Below are positions 9,352 to 18,409 of a stretch of DNA of 64,000 nucleotides, one piece after another. Made by a program: the position numbers and the translations under genes. Each line of letters starts with the position of its first letter. The stretch's first letter is position 1. The notes below the pieces were generated by a model, which was not told where the DNA came from, ran no database searches, and saw nothing but the letters and a program-made list of their open reading frames with translations. Source of the stretch: UBA8106 sp964569695 (GTDB lineage: Bacteria > Acidobacteriota > Vicinamibacteria > Vicinamibacterales > UBA823); contig CAZMUA010000002.1 of NCBI GenBank assembly GCA_964569695.1, positions 62,001 to 126,000 of the forward strand. The letters are read 5' to 3'.

Positions 9352-9484
9352 GGTTGTCACTCTCTAGTGATTCCTCCGGGCATAGGCAGTCGTTGTGAGA
9401 TGGAAATCATTGGCCAGTAGATGCGGAGTTTGACGAATCTCGGTCAATGGAGATTGACCGGAATGGCCTCTAAAATATTAGGTG

Positions 9485-9718
9485 TTATTCTACGTCGTGC
9501 CAATGGCCGTGTTCAGCTGACCAAATTCGTCTAGTGCCACCAGCGCCATCACCTGCATTGTTCATGGATACCGCGACGCCTAGAACAGCAGCACCTATCA
9601 GTAGTGCAAACAGCACCATTGCAGTCCTGGAGCTAATCTGCGTAGATTTAGCCATGCAACACTTTTTATATTTCTTGCCGCTGCCACAGTGACATGGTGC
9701 ATTGCGTTCAAGTTTCAT
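9485..9718 (-). CDS. Small SEC-C zinc-motif membrane protein
   Basis: A 77-residue protein. Residues 1-25 form a SEC-C motif with C9, C11, C20 and C21 (CHCGSGKKYKKCC), the zinc-binding module known from the SecA C-terminus and many small proteins. A single hydrophobic helix follows at about 33-51, and the C-terminus ends in a His/Trp-rich EHGHWHDVE. The combination suggests a zinc-knuckle on the cytoplasmic side with a short His-rich tail outside. It stands alone between the RnfD-like gene and the porin. Role unknown. Confidence 0.78.
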   Translation of the reverse strand: MKLERNAPCHCGSGKKYKKCCMAKSTQISSRTAMVLFALLIGAAVLGVAVSMNNAGDGAGGTRRIWSAEHGHWHDVE

Positions 9719-9772
9719 TGAGACTTTATTCTATATGTCGAAGGTCATCGATGGCGAATTGTTTGTTGAATG

Positions 9773-10918
9773 TTAAAAGGACACTCTTGCATCGAGTTGG
9801 GTTCGTTTGAGTAACTTGTTCGACGCGCTGGCGCTCACTGCGAGTTTCTTTGTAAAGATTCCAGTGAAGTCGAGGTGCACTCGGGGGGCAATCATGTAGG
9901 AAATGACAGGCTGATGCATTTGGATATTGGTTCCTGGTGTATCGGAAAACGTAAACACTGAAAGGACCGCTTCACGTTCGATGTGGGCGTATGTATACGA
10001 GAGTTGGAAGGTTCCTGGTTTCGAGGCGCTTCCGTATGCCGCTGTGAGCCAGTAACCAAAATCTTCACTGGTTTCGGCTTTAGTGTTCTTAACGAAGTTA
10101 GCCGTCAATTCAATGGGGTAGTCGGATCGGCCGGTATCAAACGTTCCACTGGCGATAAGATCCACGAGGTTGAAATCAGAGCTGAATCCTGTTGTAGCGC
10201 CAGCAGTATTCTTGCTCAGTGCATTGGTGTTACGGCCGATATCCTTTGATATTTGAGTAAGGGCAACACCGTCCACATCACGAAAAGCGTAGTTTGCGAT
10301 GGAAAATTGAAGATTGTGCGCGCCGACCTTCACCCCTACTTCTCCGTAACCAGCGAACAAAAACGCATCGGGACTTTTTTTACTTTCTTTCAAAGGAACT
10401 TGGGCGGTTACTAGCCTTAGAGAGACCGGGCCACTTGAGGTGCGTATTTGTTGGTAAAGGCCTTCCCAGTTCAGATCGCTGTCGAAGGTCATTTGAGTTC
10501 GAGTGACTGGCAGACCGAATTTTCCTGCTCGAATCGTCAGGGCCTGAGCTCCGGACGGATTCCACGTGAGAAATGCCCGATCCAGACTAATGGGCTTTCT
10601 AGTCAAGATATCTGTGAAGCTTTGATTGGTGGAAATCGGATTGCCGAGGTCGCCACTACCCAAGCGAACTCCGAGGCTAACGTCGTCGTTGATTTCTGCA
10701 TTCGCACTTAACCGGAACCGAAATCGGAGGCGCTGACGAGCCTTCGTGTCGGCTTGGAAAAATCCTTCATGTCGTTGGCGAAAGTCTCCACCAAAATTAA
10801 TACGTTCTGTCCAGCTAGATTGTGCGAAAACCGGCTCAGGGATAAACATGAGGACAATAAGTGTGGAGACCAGAGTTATTAAAAATGTGATGGATCTCAC
10901 AATACCTATATTTAACAT
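9773..10918 (-). CDS. Putative outer-membrane porin
   Basis: A 381-residue protein with a signal peptide ending near VFAQ (about residue 33), then alternating beta-strand sequence starting FGGDFRQRHEGFFQ and RQRLRFRFRLSANAEI. It has repeated short amphipathic strands with aromatic girdle residues and a C-terminal strand ending in phenylalanine (DARVSF), as outer-membrane barrels do. The overall pattern fits the 'putative porin' (Porin_5-like) family. It implies a diderm envelope. Substrate unknown; no transporter is next to it. Confidence 0.75.
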   Translation of the reverse strand: MLNIGIVRSITFLITLVSTLIVLMFIPEPVFAQSSWTERINFGGDFRQRHEGFFQADTKARQRLRFRFRLSANAEINDDVSLGVRLGSGDLGNPISTNQSFTDILTRKPISLDRAFLTWNPSGAQALTIRAGKFGLPVTRTQMTFDSDLNWEGLYQQIRTSSGPVSLRLVTAQVPLKESKKSPDAFLFAGYGEVGVKVGAHNLQFSIANYAFRDVDGVALTQISKDIGRNTNALSKNTAGATTGFSSDFNLVDLIASGTFDTGRSDYPIELTANFVKNTKAETSEDFGYWLTAAYGSASKPGTFQLSYTYAHIEREAVLSVFTFSDTPGTNIQMHQPVISYMIAPRVHLDFTGIFTKKLAVSASASNKLLKRTQLDARVSF

Positions 10919-11037
10919 ATCCTGAGAATAGCTAATAGGCGTTTCTCTCTGATTTCCGTCATGTAATCTTCAGGTAAATCTCAACACCCCTATTTGCGGT
11001 TCCTGTCCCGTCGAAGTATCCTGAGTTACCAAAAGCT

Positions 11038-11796
11038 ATGGGGAACTTTTATTCAGGAAAACGGACAAAAAATCTCTTTGATCCCAAAGCCGCCACCATT
11101 TTTAAGTTATCACGATCCAAGATCGAACTCTTTCGGAATTGTCCGCGTTGTTTTTATCTTGATCGACGACTCGGTGTTGGTCAACCCCCAGGATTTCCAT
11201 TTAATTTGAATTCAGCGGTTGATCAGTTATTGAAAAATGAATTTGATCACTATCGAGAACGTGGTGAAATTCATCCAATGATCAGAGAGGTTGGCGTGGA
11301 TGCCATTCCATGTCAACACGAGAAATTATCACAATGGCGGAATAACTTTAAGGGGATTGAATTTCATCACCTAAAAACAAATTTGAAGATTTTCGGAGCC
11401 ATTGATGACCTCTGGAGATTGTCTGATCAGTCGTATGTTGTTGTTGATTACAAAGCGACTAGTAAAAATGAGCCAGTCACTATTGATGCGCCATGGCAGC
11501 GGTCCTATAAGCGACAGATTGAGATTTATCAATGGCTACTGCGGAAAAATGGTTTGACAGTCTCCAATACGGGTTACTTTGTGTATTGTAATGCCCGACG
11601 GGACCGACCAAGATTTGATGCGCAATTGGAGTTCGACATTTCCGTTATTCCTTATACGGGGAATGACGAGTGGATAGAAGAGACTATAGAGGATGCGTAT
11701 AAGTGTCTCATGAGTGAGGTTGTACCTCCTGCAAGCAGGACCTGTGATTTTTGCACGTATCGTAATGCCGTCAGGTTGGCCGTCCAAGAGACTTAA
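11038..11796 (+). CDS. Solitary PD-(D/E)XK nuclease with Cys motif (Cas4/AddB-like)
   Basis: A 252-residue RecB-type nuclease of the PD-(D/E)XK clan. Visible motifs are GAIDDLW (D123/D124), VVVDYKAT (D137, K139) and the QxxxY element QIEIYQ (from Q160). Two cysteine pairs, CPRC at 35-38 and CDFC at 236-239, flank the catalytic core and could hold an iron-sulfur cluster as in Cas4 and AddB. There is no CRISPR array, cas gene or addA/recB gene in the window. Three 60-base lines counted by hand inside the gene are 30-40% GC, well below the neighbours (about 50%), which suggests horizontal acquisition. No clear ribosome site precedes the ATG. Confidence 0.82.
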   Translation: MGNFYSGKRTKNLFDPKAATIFKLSRSKIELFRNCPRCFYLDRRLGVGQPPGFPFNLNSAVDQLLKNEFDHYRERGEIHPMIREVGVDAIPCQHEKLSQWRNNFKGIEFHHLKTNLKIFGAIDDLWRLSDQSYVVVDYKATSKNEPVTIDAPWQRSYKRQIEIYQWLLRKNGLTVSNTGYFVYCNARRDRPRFDAQLEFDISVIPYTGNDEWIEETIEDAYKCLMSEVVPPASRTCDFCTYRNAVRLAVQET

Positions 11797-11858
11797 GTTG
11801 GTCGCATTGCAAGTGTCTGATCGGTGTTGCCTGGGAGAAGCTAGATTGAGGAAGTGAT

Positions 11859-14651
11859 ATGACTTTGTCCTTTCTGAAGAACGCGATTCTCGCGCTGCCG
11901 GGAGTTGTCACGGTTGTTGCACAGTTGTTTTCACCTGTCATGTCGAGTCCGTCAGACTTCCAAACACCGTTTCGACCTGACGAGCTTGTCACAGAATATA
12001 AAGAAAATCCGATTGGCATTGATGTGATTCGTCCACGACTGAGTTGGAAAATCGTAACCCCGGACCGTGGCTGGCAGCAGAGCGCATATCAAGTGCAAGT
12101 CGCTGGAAGTATCGACCAATTGATTTCAGGTGTTCAGCTCATTTGGGACTCGTCAAAATTGATGTCAGGCGATTCGGTGCATCGTGAATATGCAGGTCCA
12201 GCCCTTCAATCCAGCACCAGGTATTACTGGCGCGTTCGTGTTTGGGATGAGGCGGACGACGTGTCCGACTGGAGCAATTTCGCGTATTGGGAAATGGGAC
12301 TCCTTGAGGAAACAGACTGGGTAGCCAGATGGATTACGCCTGATTGGGAGAGCGATTCATCAGTGTCTCAACCGGCGCTGTTGTTTCGAGGTGCGCTTAA
12401 CGTAACTCACGCAGTTCGCTCGGCGCGAGTTTACGTTACGAGTCGTGGTCTATACGAAATGAGTATTAACGGTCAACCTGTGAGCGAGGATCTGTTCACG
12501 CCGGGTTGGACTGCCTACCATACGCGTATTCAATATCAGACTTATGACGTCACTGATCTTTTGCAGCAAGGGAGCAACATTCTAGGTGTGACGGTCGGTG
12601 ACGGCTGGTATCGAGGACCCTTAATGGGGGGGAGCCGTAATCACTACGGGGACCGACTAGGACTGCTTGCGCAAGTGCGCATCGAGTATGCCGATGGACA
12701 TGTTGAGATCTTTGGAACAGACGAGCAATGGAAGGCCTCTACCGGTCCAATCCAGATGTCTGAGATCTATCAAGGCGAGATTTATGATGCACGCCTGGAG
12801 CGACAGGGTTGGACGCGTTCTGATTATGAGGTAAACGACTGGCAAGCGGTCCGATTGTTTGACACACCACCTGTCCAACTTATCGCGCCAGCTGGTCCTC
12901 CAGTCCGACGGATTGAGGAAATTCCTCCAATTGAAATTCTCCGAACACCGAATGGGGATGTGGTTCTTGACCTTGGTCAGAACATGGTCGGCTGGGTAAA
13001 GCTGACAGTCGATGCTAACGGCGCACCCGCAGGTCAGAGAATCGTCCTTCGTCATGCCGAAGTGCTCGACGCTGACGGCAACTTGTATACCGACAACCTA
13101 CGTGCAGCCAAACAACAGGTTGAATATATTTTGGATGGGACCGAACGCGGCACAGTGTTCGAACCACACTTCACCTTTCACGGATTTCGATACGTGGCAA
13201 TCGACGGATATCCCGGTGACTTGACGGTCGATGATGTCGCTGGTGTGGTTGTTCATTCAAACATGCAGGTGACGGGTGAGTTTGAGACATCAGATGCTCG
13301 ACTTAACCAACTTCAACGCAACATCCTATGGGGTCAGAAAGGCAATTTTCTTGATGTTCCTACCGACTGCCCTCAACGTGACGAACGATTGGGTTGGACC
13401 GGTGATGCGCAGGTGTTTTGTCGAACGGCGACCTTTAATATGCAAGTTGCCCCATTTTTTACAAAGTGGTTAGGTGATCTTTCCGCAGACCAGGCTCCGA
13501 ACGGCAGCATCCCGCCTTTTGTACCGGATTACCGGACAAATGGTGGCCAGGGAATGGGCGCTACGGGTTGGGCGGACGCTGGAGTAATCATTCCGTGGAC
13601 CATTTACTTGGCCTATGGTGATGAGCGAATTCTGTTGGACCAGTACGAGAGTATGCAGGCGTGGGTGAAGTATATGCACGGGCGAGCGGGAGAGGATCTT
13701 GTCTGGACTGGAGATTTTCATTACGGAGATTGGCTTGCGTATGCCACGACGGACCCGGGTTATCCAGGAGCGACGACCGATACCGATGGAATTGCGACCG
13801 CGTTTTTTGCACACTCTACTGGACTGCTTGCGAAAATGGCACGGATCTTGGGTCGAGCGGCAGAAGCGGATGAATATGAAGCATTGCGGGCGAGGATCGT
13901 TGAAGCCTATCAGCGTGAATTTGTTACCGTGACTGGACGGGTTGCGGAAAATACGCAGACGGCCTATGTGCTCGCATTGCAGTTTGATTTATTGCCTGAG
14001 TCATTGCGGCCCATTGCGGCGCAGCGCCTTGTTGATGATATTCGTTCACGAGGAAATCATTTAACGACTGGCTTTCTTGGGACACCGTATCTCAATCACG
14101 TGTTAACACGATTTGGCTATGTGGATGTCGCCTATGATTTATTGCTTCAAGACACGTATCCTTCCTGGCTTTATCCTGTGACACAGGGGGCGACGACAAT
14201 CTGGGAACGTTGGGATGGTAGGCGTCCGGATGGAAGTTTTCAGAGTGCCGGGATGAATTCGTTTAATCACTATGCTTACGGAGCGGTCGGAGATTGGATG
14301 TATCAAACGGTGGCAGGTCTCGATACTTATTCGAGTGGTGCGGGCTACAAGCACGTTAAGATTCACCCCCATCCAGGCGGTAATCTGACCTATGCGGGTG
14401 CAGCCTTTGACAGTATGTATGGTCACACCGAGTCACGGTGGGATTATGGGAACGACGGATTTACTTTGCGTGTGACCATTCCGGCGAACACGACCGCGAC
14501 CGTACGGCTTCCCAATGCGGCCAATCGTGAAATCACAGAAAGCGGTCTACCCGTTGAGCAGGCTGTCGGTGTGACGAGTGTTGAGGTGGAGGAGCGGGAT
14601 ATTGTGATCGGTATTGGTTCGGGTCAGTATACGTTCCTCACTCGCAATTAG
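11859..14651 (+). CDS. GH78 alpha-L-rhamnosidase, exported
   Basis: A 930-residue family 78 glycoside hydrolase that removes terminal alpha-L-rhamnose with inversion. Domain order: hydrophobic N-terminal leader, a fibronectin-like domain beginning ENPIGIDVIRPRLSW, the N-terminal beta-sandwich (VYVTSRGLYEMSINGQPV), a further beta-sandwich, the (alpha/alpha)6 catalytic barrel and a C-terminal beta domain. The catalytic-site block DCPQRDERLGWTGD spans 503-516, with E509 as the likely acid and nearby D residues, and the WERWDG segment carries E783 as the likely base. GAGGAAG lies six bases upstream. The leader suggests a periplasmic or surface location. It is probably a single gene. Confidence 0.93.
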   Translation: MTLSFLKNAILALPGVVTVVAQLFSPVMSSPSDFQTPFRPDELVTEYKENPIGIDVIRPRLSWKIVTPDRGWQQSAYQVQVAGSIDQLISGVQLIWDSSKLMSGDSVHREYAGPALQSSTRYYWRVRVWDEADDVSDWSNFAYWEMGLLEETDWVARWITPDWESDSSVSQPALLFRGALNVTHAVRSARVYVTSRGLYEMSINGQPVSEDLFTPGWTAYHTRIQYQTYDVTDLLQQGSNILGVTVGDGWYRGPLMGGSRNHYGDRLGLLAQVRIEYADGHVEIFGTDEQWKASTGPIQMSEIYQGEIYDARLERQGWTRSDYEVNDWQAVRLFDTPPVQLIAPAGPPVRRIEEIPPIEILRTPNGDVVLDLGQNMVGWVKLTVDANGAPAGQRIVLRHAEVLDADGNLYTDNLRAAKQQVEYILDGTERGTVFEPHFTFHGFRYVAIDGYPGDLTVDDVAGVVVHSNMQVTGEFETSDARLNQLQRNILWGQKGNFLDVPTDCPQRDERLGWTGDAQVFCRTATFNMQVAPFFTKWLGDLSADQAPNGSIPPFVPDYRTNGGQGMGATGWADAGVIIPWTIYLAYGDERILLDQYESMQAWVKYMHGRAGEDLVWTGDFHYGDWLAYATTDPGYPGATTDTDGIATAFFAHSTGLLAKMARILGRAAEADEYEALRARIVEAYQREFVTVTGRVAENTQTAYVLALQFDLLPESLRPIAAQRLVDDIRSRGNHLTTGFLGTPYLNHVLTRFGYVDVAYDLLLQDTYPSWLYPVTQGATTIWERWDGRRPDGSFQSAGMNSFNHYAYGAVGDWMYQTVAGLDTYSSGAGYKHVKIHPHPGGNLTYAGAAFDSMYGHTESRWDYGNDGFTLRVTIPANTTATVRLPNAANREITESGLPVEQAVGVTSVEVEERDIVIGIGSGQYTFLTRN

Positions 14652-15000
14652 GAGACATGTGCCGTAGCGAGGTCAGGTTAAGGCGGGTTTCCGTGCTCGA
14701 TTCTATGAGTAAGCCTTTCACACGTACTTTGTGGCTCGCATGATTTTCTATTCCGAATTCATCAAGCGTTCCTATTAATCGAAGTCGCCGGTCGCCAAGT
14801 GGAGTGTCCACTTCGGGTTCTACTGGAACCTCTTCAGTAATTTCAAGCGGTTCGGTAGCTTCCACGACCCACCACTGGTCGCCTTCCTGCGCGACACAGC
14901 CAATTGACATAATCATCGGCACCGATTGCGTTGCGCCGAACGATGCAAGAGTCAGGGTCGCACCGAAAAACGCGACGATGATACTGAATCGGATAGTCAT
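14638..15000 (-). CDS. Small exported protein, unknown
   Basis: A 120-residue protein with a signal peptide ending near residue 26, followed by an acidic beta-rich segment (VVEATEPLEITEEVPVEPEVDTPLG) and a later KVRVKGLLIES stretch that looks like an OB-type strand pattern. GGAGG lies eight bases upstream of the ATG. Its end overlaps the rhamnosidase end by 14 bases in convergent orientation. It precedes no obvious partner other than the NHL gene upstream on the same strand (20 bases away). No family recognised. Confidence 0.7.
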   Translation of the reverse strand: MTIRFSIIVAFFGATLTLASFGATQSVPMIMSIGCVAQEGDQWWVVEATEPLEITEEVPVEPEVDTPLGDRRLRLIGTLDEFGIENHASHKVRVKGLLIESSTETRLNLTSLRHMSPNCE

Positions 15001-15020
15001 CTCAATGCCTCCACACGTAA

Positions 15021-16067
15021 TTATTGGTCCGGAACAAATTTTTGCAGGCGTTGGCCGTAAGTATCTGCCACATACACGGCTCCTGTCGAATCGACGGCTA
15101 TACCGTGTGCCCAGTCGAATTCGTTTGGACCGTGGCCTTGTTGACCCCAGCGGGCAAGGATTTCACCTGTCGCAGTTGAAACCTGCATAACTTCTTCATT
15201 GTCATGCTCCGCAACATAGGCGTATTGTCCATCTCGGGAAATAACCAAACCCCAGACATACCCCAAATGTGTCCACTTGCCCAGAAAGTTGCCTTCCAGG
15301 TCAAACATTTGGATGCGTCGATTCTCTCGGTCAAGGACATAGACTTTGTCGTTCTGGTCTATTTCAACCGCGTGGGGCAGGTGAAATTCACCATCGGCGG
15401 CCGATTCATCCTGAGGCCCTCCCCCCCATTGCTTGATAAAGGTGCCATCGGGTGCAAATTTTGCAATGCGGTTATTGCCGTACCCGTCGGCAATGAGAAT
15501 CTCACCTGTGCTGGCGATGTCGACGTCTGCTGGTAGATCGAGATGGGTCTCGTCATAAGCTGGTTCATCCGTGATTCCGATTTGCAACAGCACCTCGGTT
15601 AACTCGTGATTAAACTTGAGGACTCGATGTGCGGCTTCATCGACCACCCAGACATAACCGTCATGGTCAACCTCAATAAAATGTGGAACTGTGCCGGTTA
15701 TTCCGTCACCTCCAGAGCGGAGAAATTGACCAGATGAGTCGAAGACTAAAATTGGATGTGCTCCACGATGGAAGGCGTACACGTTGTCGTTGAGGTCTAC
15801 TGCTACACCAGACACACCAGGTTGGAGATTCTGACGCCTTGGAGGCGGCGTTTCACCACGGGCAATCAGATCAGCGCGAACCCCCTCGGCCTCAGCCCGG
15901 ATTCTCGCACGTTCTGCCGGTAGTGGAAATCCCTGTGGGTGGCCAAACACCCAGCCGTTTGGAAGCTTGGCCCAGTCTGGCAGCAACGAAAATGTGTTTT
16001 GTTGAGCAGTTAGTACGTTCCCGCCGATTAGGAGGATTGTAGCGATTAGTGAAATCGTGCGTCTCAT
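15021..16067 (-). CDS. Exported NHL-repeat beta-propeller protein
   Basis: A 348-residue protein with a cleavable signal (residues 1-22, ending LTAQQ), then about six NHL-type blades recognised by repeated G-V-A-V-D-x-x-x-x-V-Y-V-x-D patterns (for example GIAVDSTGAVYVADTYGQRLQKF at the end, and DVDIASTGEILIADGYGNNRI in the middle). Such proteins are propellers used for ligand or protein binding; some relatives are peptidyl-alpha-hydroxyglycine lyase-like. No catalytic residues can be assigned with confidence. Lies 19 bases downstream of the gene at 16087 and 20 bases upstream of the one at 14638, so probably one transcript. Confidence 0.85.
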   Translation of the reverse strand: MRRTISLIATILLIGGNVLTAQQNTFSLLPDWAKLPNGWVFGHPQGFPLPAERARIRAEAEGVRADLIARGETPPPRRQNLQPGVSGVAVDLNDNVYAFHRGAHPILVFDSSGQFLRSGGDGITGTVPHFIEVDHDGYVWVVDEAAHRVLKFNHELTEVLLQIGITDEPAYDETHLDLPADVDIASTGEILIADGYGNNRIAKFAPDGTFIKQWGGGPQDESAADGEFHLPHAVEIDQNDKVYVLDRENRRIQMFDLEGNFLGKWTHLGYVWGLVISRDGQYAYVAEHDNEEVMQVSTATGEILARWGQQGHGPNEFDWAHGIAVDSTGAVYVADTYGQRLQKFVPDQ

Positions 16068-16086
16068 AATTAATTATGCCTTTATC

Positions 16087-16710
16087 TTAGCGGCTTGTGG
16101 TTACAGGTACCTCTTTTTGAAACCATGCGCTGCCAAAGTTTAAAAATGGACCGTCGTCGATGGAGATTCGTGCCTCGATCTTGTAGTTGACCGGTGACAC
16201 CAGTCGAGTTCGGTAGCGCAGTCGAACCATTTGTCCCGCGTGTGTCAATGGTCCTGTCTCGTAGTGAATGGTGTAGAAACCTCCAAGGTCACCACCAATT
16301 GGACCCGCATGGAACAGTTGAAAGCCTCGACTATCCTGGTCCCATCGAGCGAAGGTGCGTTCATTGGCTTGATACGCAATGACGCTCTCGATTGTGAAGG
16401 ACCCTGTTGGGCCCTCTGCTTCAGTATGACTGGTTGAGAAGTTTCCGTCTTGCACCGTAAAGGTCTCAGTCCCTCTCAACGTTCCTCCAGGACCCAAAGG
16501 CGATTCAGGGACTCGCCATTCGAATTGCCACGTGCCTGGAAAATATTGGTTGTAGTCAAAGGTAGGCACCTCATCGGCTTTTTCGGTCTGTCTGCCTAAA
16601 TCTGGAATTTGACCACGTGGGCGTTCAGGTTCTTGCGTGACTGGTTGAGCAGGGACCGAGGTCGAGAGCAAAACGACGGAGACAAAAGTGATGAATGTGG
16701 CTTTGACCAT
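16087..16710 (-). CDS. Exported protein, unknown function
   Basis: A 207-residue protein with a signal peptide cleaved near VPAQP. The mature part has a short Pro/Arg linker then a lipocalin-like beta pattern beginning FPGTWQFEWRVPES, with strands such as GTLRGTETF, NFSTSHTEAEGP and FYTIHYETGP. Barrel proteins of the DUF1579 sort show a similar G-x-W start, but I cannot assign a family. GGAGTAAG lies seven bases upstream. First gene of the short minus-strand run 16710-14638, separated from the upstream monooxygenase gene by a strong hairpin terminator. Confidence 0.7.
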   Translation of the reverse strand: MVKATFITFVSVVLLSTSVPAQPVTQEPERPRGQIPDLGRQTEKADEVPTFDYNQYFPGTWQFEWRVPESPLGPGGTLRGTETFTVQDGNFSTSHTEAEGPTGSFTIESVIAYQANERTFARWDQDSRGFQLFHAGPIGGDLGGFYTIHYETGPLTHAGQMVRLRYRTRLVSPVNYKIEARISIDDGPFLNFGSAWFQKEVPVTTSR

Positions 16711-16734
16711 GTTCTTACTCCATAAGAGTCGCTG

Positions 16735-16771
16735 AAAACACCTGAGCCGAGCTTCGTTAGCTCGGCTCAGG
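16735..16771 (-). terminator. Intrinsic terminator, 12-bp perfect stem
   Basis: CCTGAGCCGAGC at 16741-16752 pairs perfectly with GCTCGGCTCAGG at 16760-16771 around a seven-base loop. On the minus strand the stem is followed by TGTTTT. It sits 36 bases beyond the stop codon of the cytochrome/monooxygenase gene and would insulate it from the downstream genes. Confidence 0.85.
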
Positions 16772-16807
16772 ATAAATCAAAACGATGTAATTCCGACTGA
16801 CACTGCT

Positions 16808-18277
16808 TTATTGTTGCTCGTTGTCGGTTGTTTCTACTTGACGAGTCAAATCCTGGCTATCGATGGTGTACTCAGTGAAGGCTTGGTACATTTCGTCCCA
16901 ACTCTGATCACCCCAATAGACTTCAAGTTGCGGACCAGGATTCCACCGATTATTTAATGAGTTGTCGTAGACACCAATACCGGTAATCTTGCTGCCCGCC
17001 GGTATATGCATCGGCTCAGCCAACTCATAATGGATCTGCCAGTTGAAGTCGAACTCTGGCACATCGAGAACGGTGTCTTCACGGCCATCAGGGTAAGTCA
17101 CTACCCAGCGCAGGCTTTTGCCTCGAAGATGCATGTGCGGGGACATGCCGTACAGAGTGATCGGTTCAGTGATAGGAGTAACACCCGTAATTTTCCAATT
17201 GCCTTCATACGGTGGAATATTGGGAATCTTTGGTCGGACCCGCTCGCCGTTCTCGTCCAGAGTTGGCACGATCTCTTCACCTTGCACGATATAAATATCA
17301 TGACCGAAGGCGCTCGTTGGGACCGGGTTTCCAGCTTGGCGAGTGAGCACTTCATGGGTCACTGGCTTGGTATTGAACCAGAGTCCGAGTTTAGATTGAT
17401 CCGTTTCCACTTGGCCGGTGGCGTTATAGTGCATGGTGAACCGAACGTATTTTCCAGCTGTAACGCGTTTGCCCGTACCCGGCATGTGACGTTCGACTCC
17501 GCGTCCCGGCACATACGAGATGAGCTTGCTGCTTCCAGCCAGGTTGAATTGATTAAAGACCTGCTGTTCGATCCTCGTAGAATTGTCTCGTCGCAGTTTC
17601 GAAGCCGCGTCCCGATCGACCACTTCACCGTCAAATGTTTCAAGAATGCCGTGTTCGCCAACCCGTGTGCCCGGCGGCAAATCCACGACGTAGGCACCGG
17701 CATGATGGACTACACTTCGGTTCGAGGGGCGCAACTCAATCACCTCGGCGAAGCGGTCTTCCTTCCAAGGAATGGCAACATAAAAATCTAAATATTCTTC
17801 TTGTCCTTCTGCGGCGATTTCATATTCAACGGGTAATTCGAACACATAGTCCGGTTCGCCATCTTTATAGGTCCAATTTTCTGGAAACTCTGGCAGAGCC
17901 GGTAGCTCGCCCTCACCTCGGGGCGCTCCTCCGTCGACCCACGCGACAAGGGTGTTGATGGTCGCTTGGTCGAGGATGCGTTCGTCACGGAATATACCGC
18001 TGCTATTGTGTGGGTCAGCTAGCCATGGTGGCATTTCACCTGAGAGCACCGTATCTTTGATGGCGCGTGCCCACGGCCGTGTATCCCGATATGTTATTAA
18101 AGACATCGGTGCAATATCGCCCGGTCGGTGACAACTAGTACAGTTGCCGTAGAGAATTGGAGCGACATCTTTAGTGAATGTTGGGACGGCTTCCGACGCG
18201 TCGTTTGCCGATAACGCGGTGTAGCCGCCGGCAGCAACAACAAATGCGAGGATGAGTAGACCCTTGATAGGATTCAT
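16808..18277 (-). CDS. Cytochrome c fused to copper type II monooxygenase-like domains
   Basis: About 489 residues from the ATG at 18277, which has GAAGGAG eight bases upstream. After an N-terminal signal/anchor (4-22) comes a class I cytochrome c domain with CTSCH (C46, C49, H50) and a GEMPPW segment offering the axial methionine. The rest resembles the peptidylglycine hydroxylating monooxygenase/dopamine monooxygenase double jelly roll: VVHHAGAY, RFTMHYNATG, YGMSPHMHLRGK and a Trp/Met-rich end (WGDQSWDEMYQAF), giving HH, HxH and Met copper-ligand candidates. It is expected in the periplasm as a copper redox enzyme. Substrate unknown. Divergent from the HupE/UreJ-like gene. Confidence 0.82.
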   Translation of the reverse strand: MNPIKGLLILAFVVAAGGYTALSANDASEAVPTFTKDVAPILYGNCTSCHRPGDIAPMSLITYRDTRPWARAIKDTVLSGEMPPWLADPHNSSGIFRDERILDQATINTLVAWVDGGAPRGEGELPALPEFPENWTYKDGEPDYVFELPVEYEIAAEGQEEYLDFYVAIPWKEDRFAEVIELRPSNRSVVHHAGAYVVDLPPGTRVGEHGILETFDGEVVDRDAASKLRRDNSTRIEQQVFNQFNLAGSSKLISYVPGRGVERHMPGTGKRVTAGKYVRFTMHYNATGQVETDQSKLGLWFNTKPVTHEVLTRQAGNPVPTSAFGHDIYIVQGEEIVPTLDENGERVRPKIPNIPPYEGNWKITGVTPITEPITLYGMSPHMHLRGKSLRWVVTYPDGREDTVLDVPEFDFNWQIHYELAEPMHIPAGSKITGIGVYDNSLNNRWNPGPQLEVYWGDQSWDEMYQAFTEYTIDSQDLTRQVETTDNEQQ

Positions 18278-18409
18278 GAATGACTCCTTCGACCCTGTAG
18301 GGGCCGACGAGATGTGTGTCAAATGGCCCTAACAACCAGACTCAGAAGACGTTACTCCGTGTCAGGGAAACTGTCAATCCGATTTCGCTGGAATCGAATT
18401 ACCGAGTTG

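Noticed and set aside
11038..11796. Possibility that the nuclease is a Cas4 in a CRISPR locus
   Set aside because: No repeat-spacer array or other cas gene was seen on either strand near it.
17006..17791. Open frame of 261 codons on the plus strand within the copper monooxygenase gene
   Set aside because: Antisense to a well-supported gene with haem and copper motifs; its translation shows no recognisable fold.
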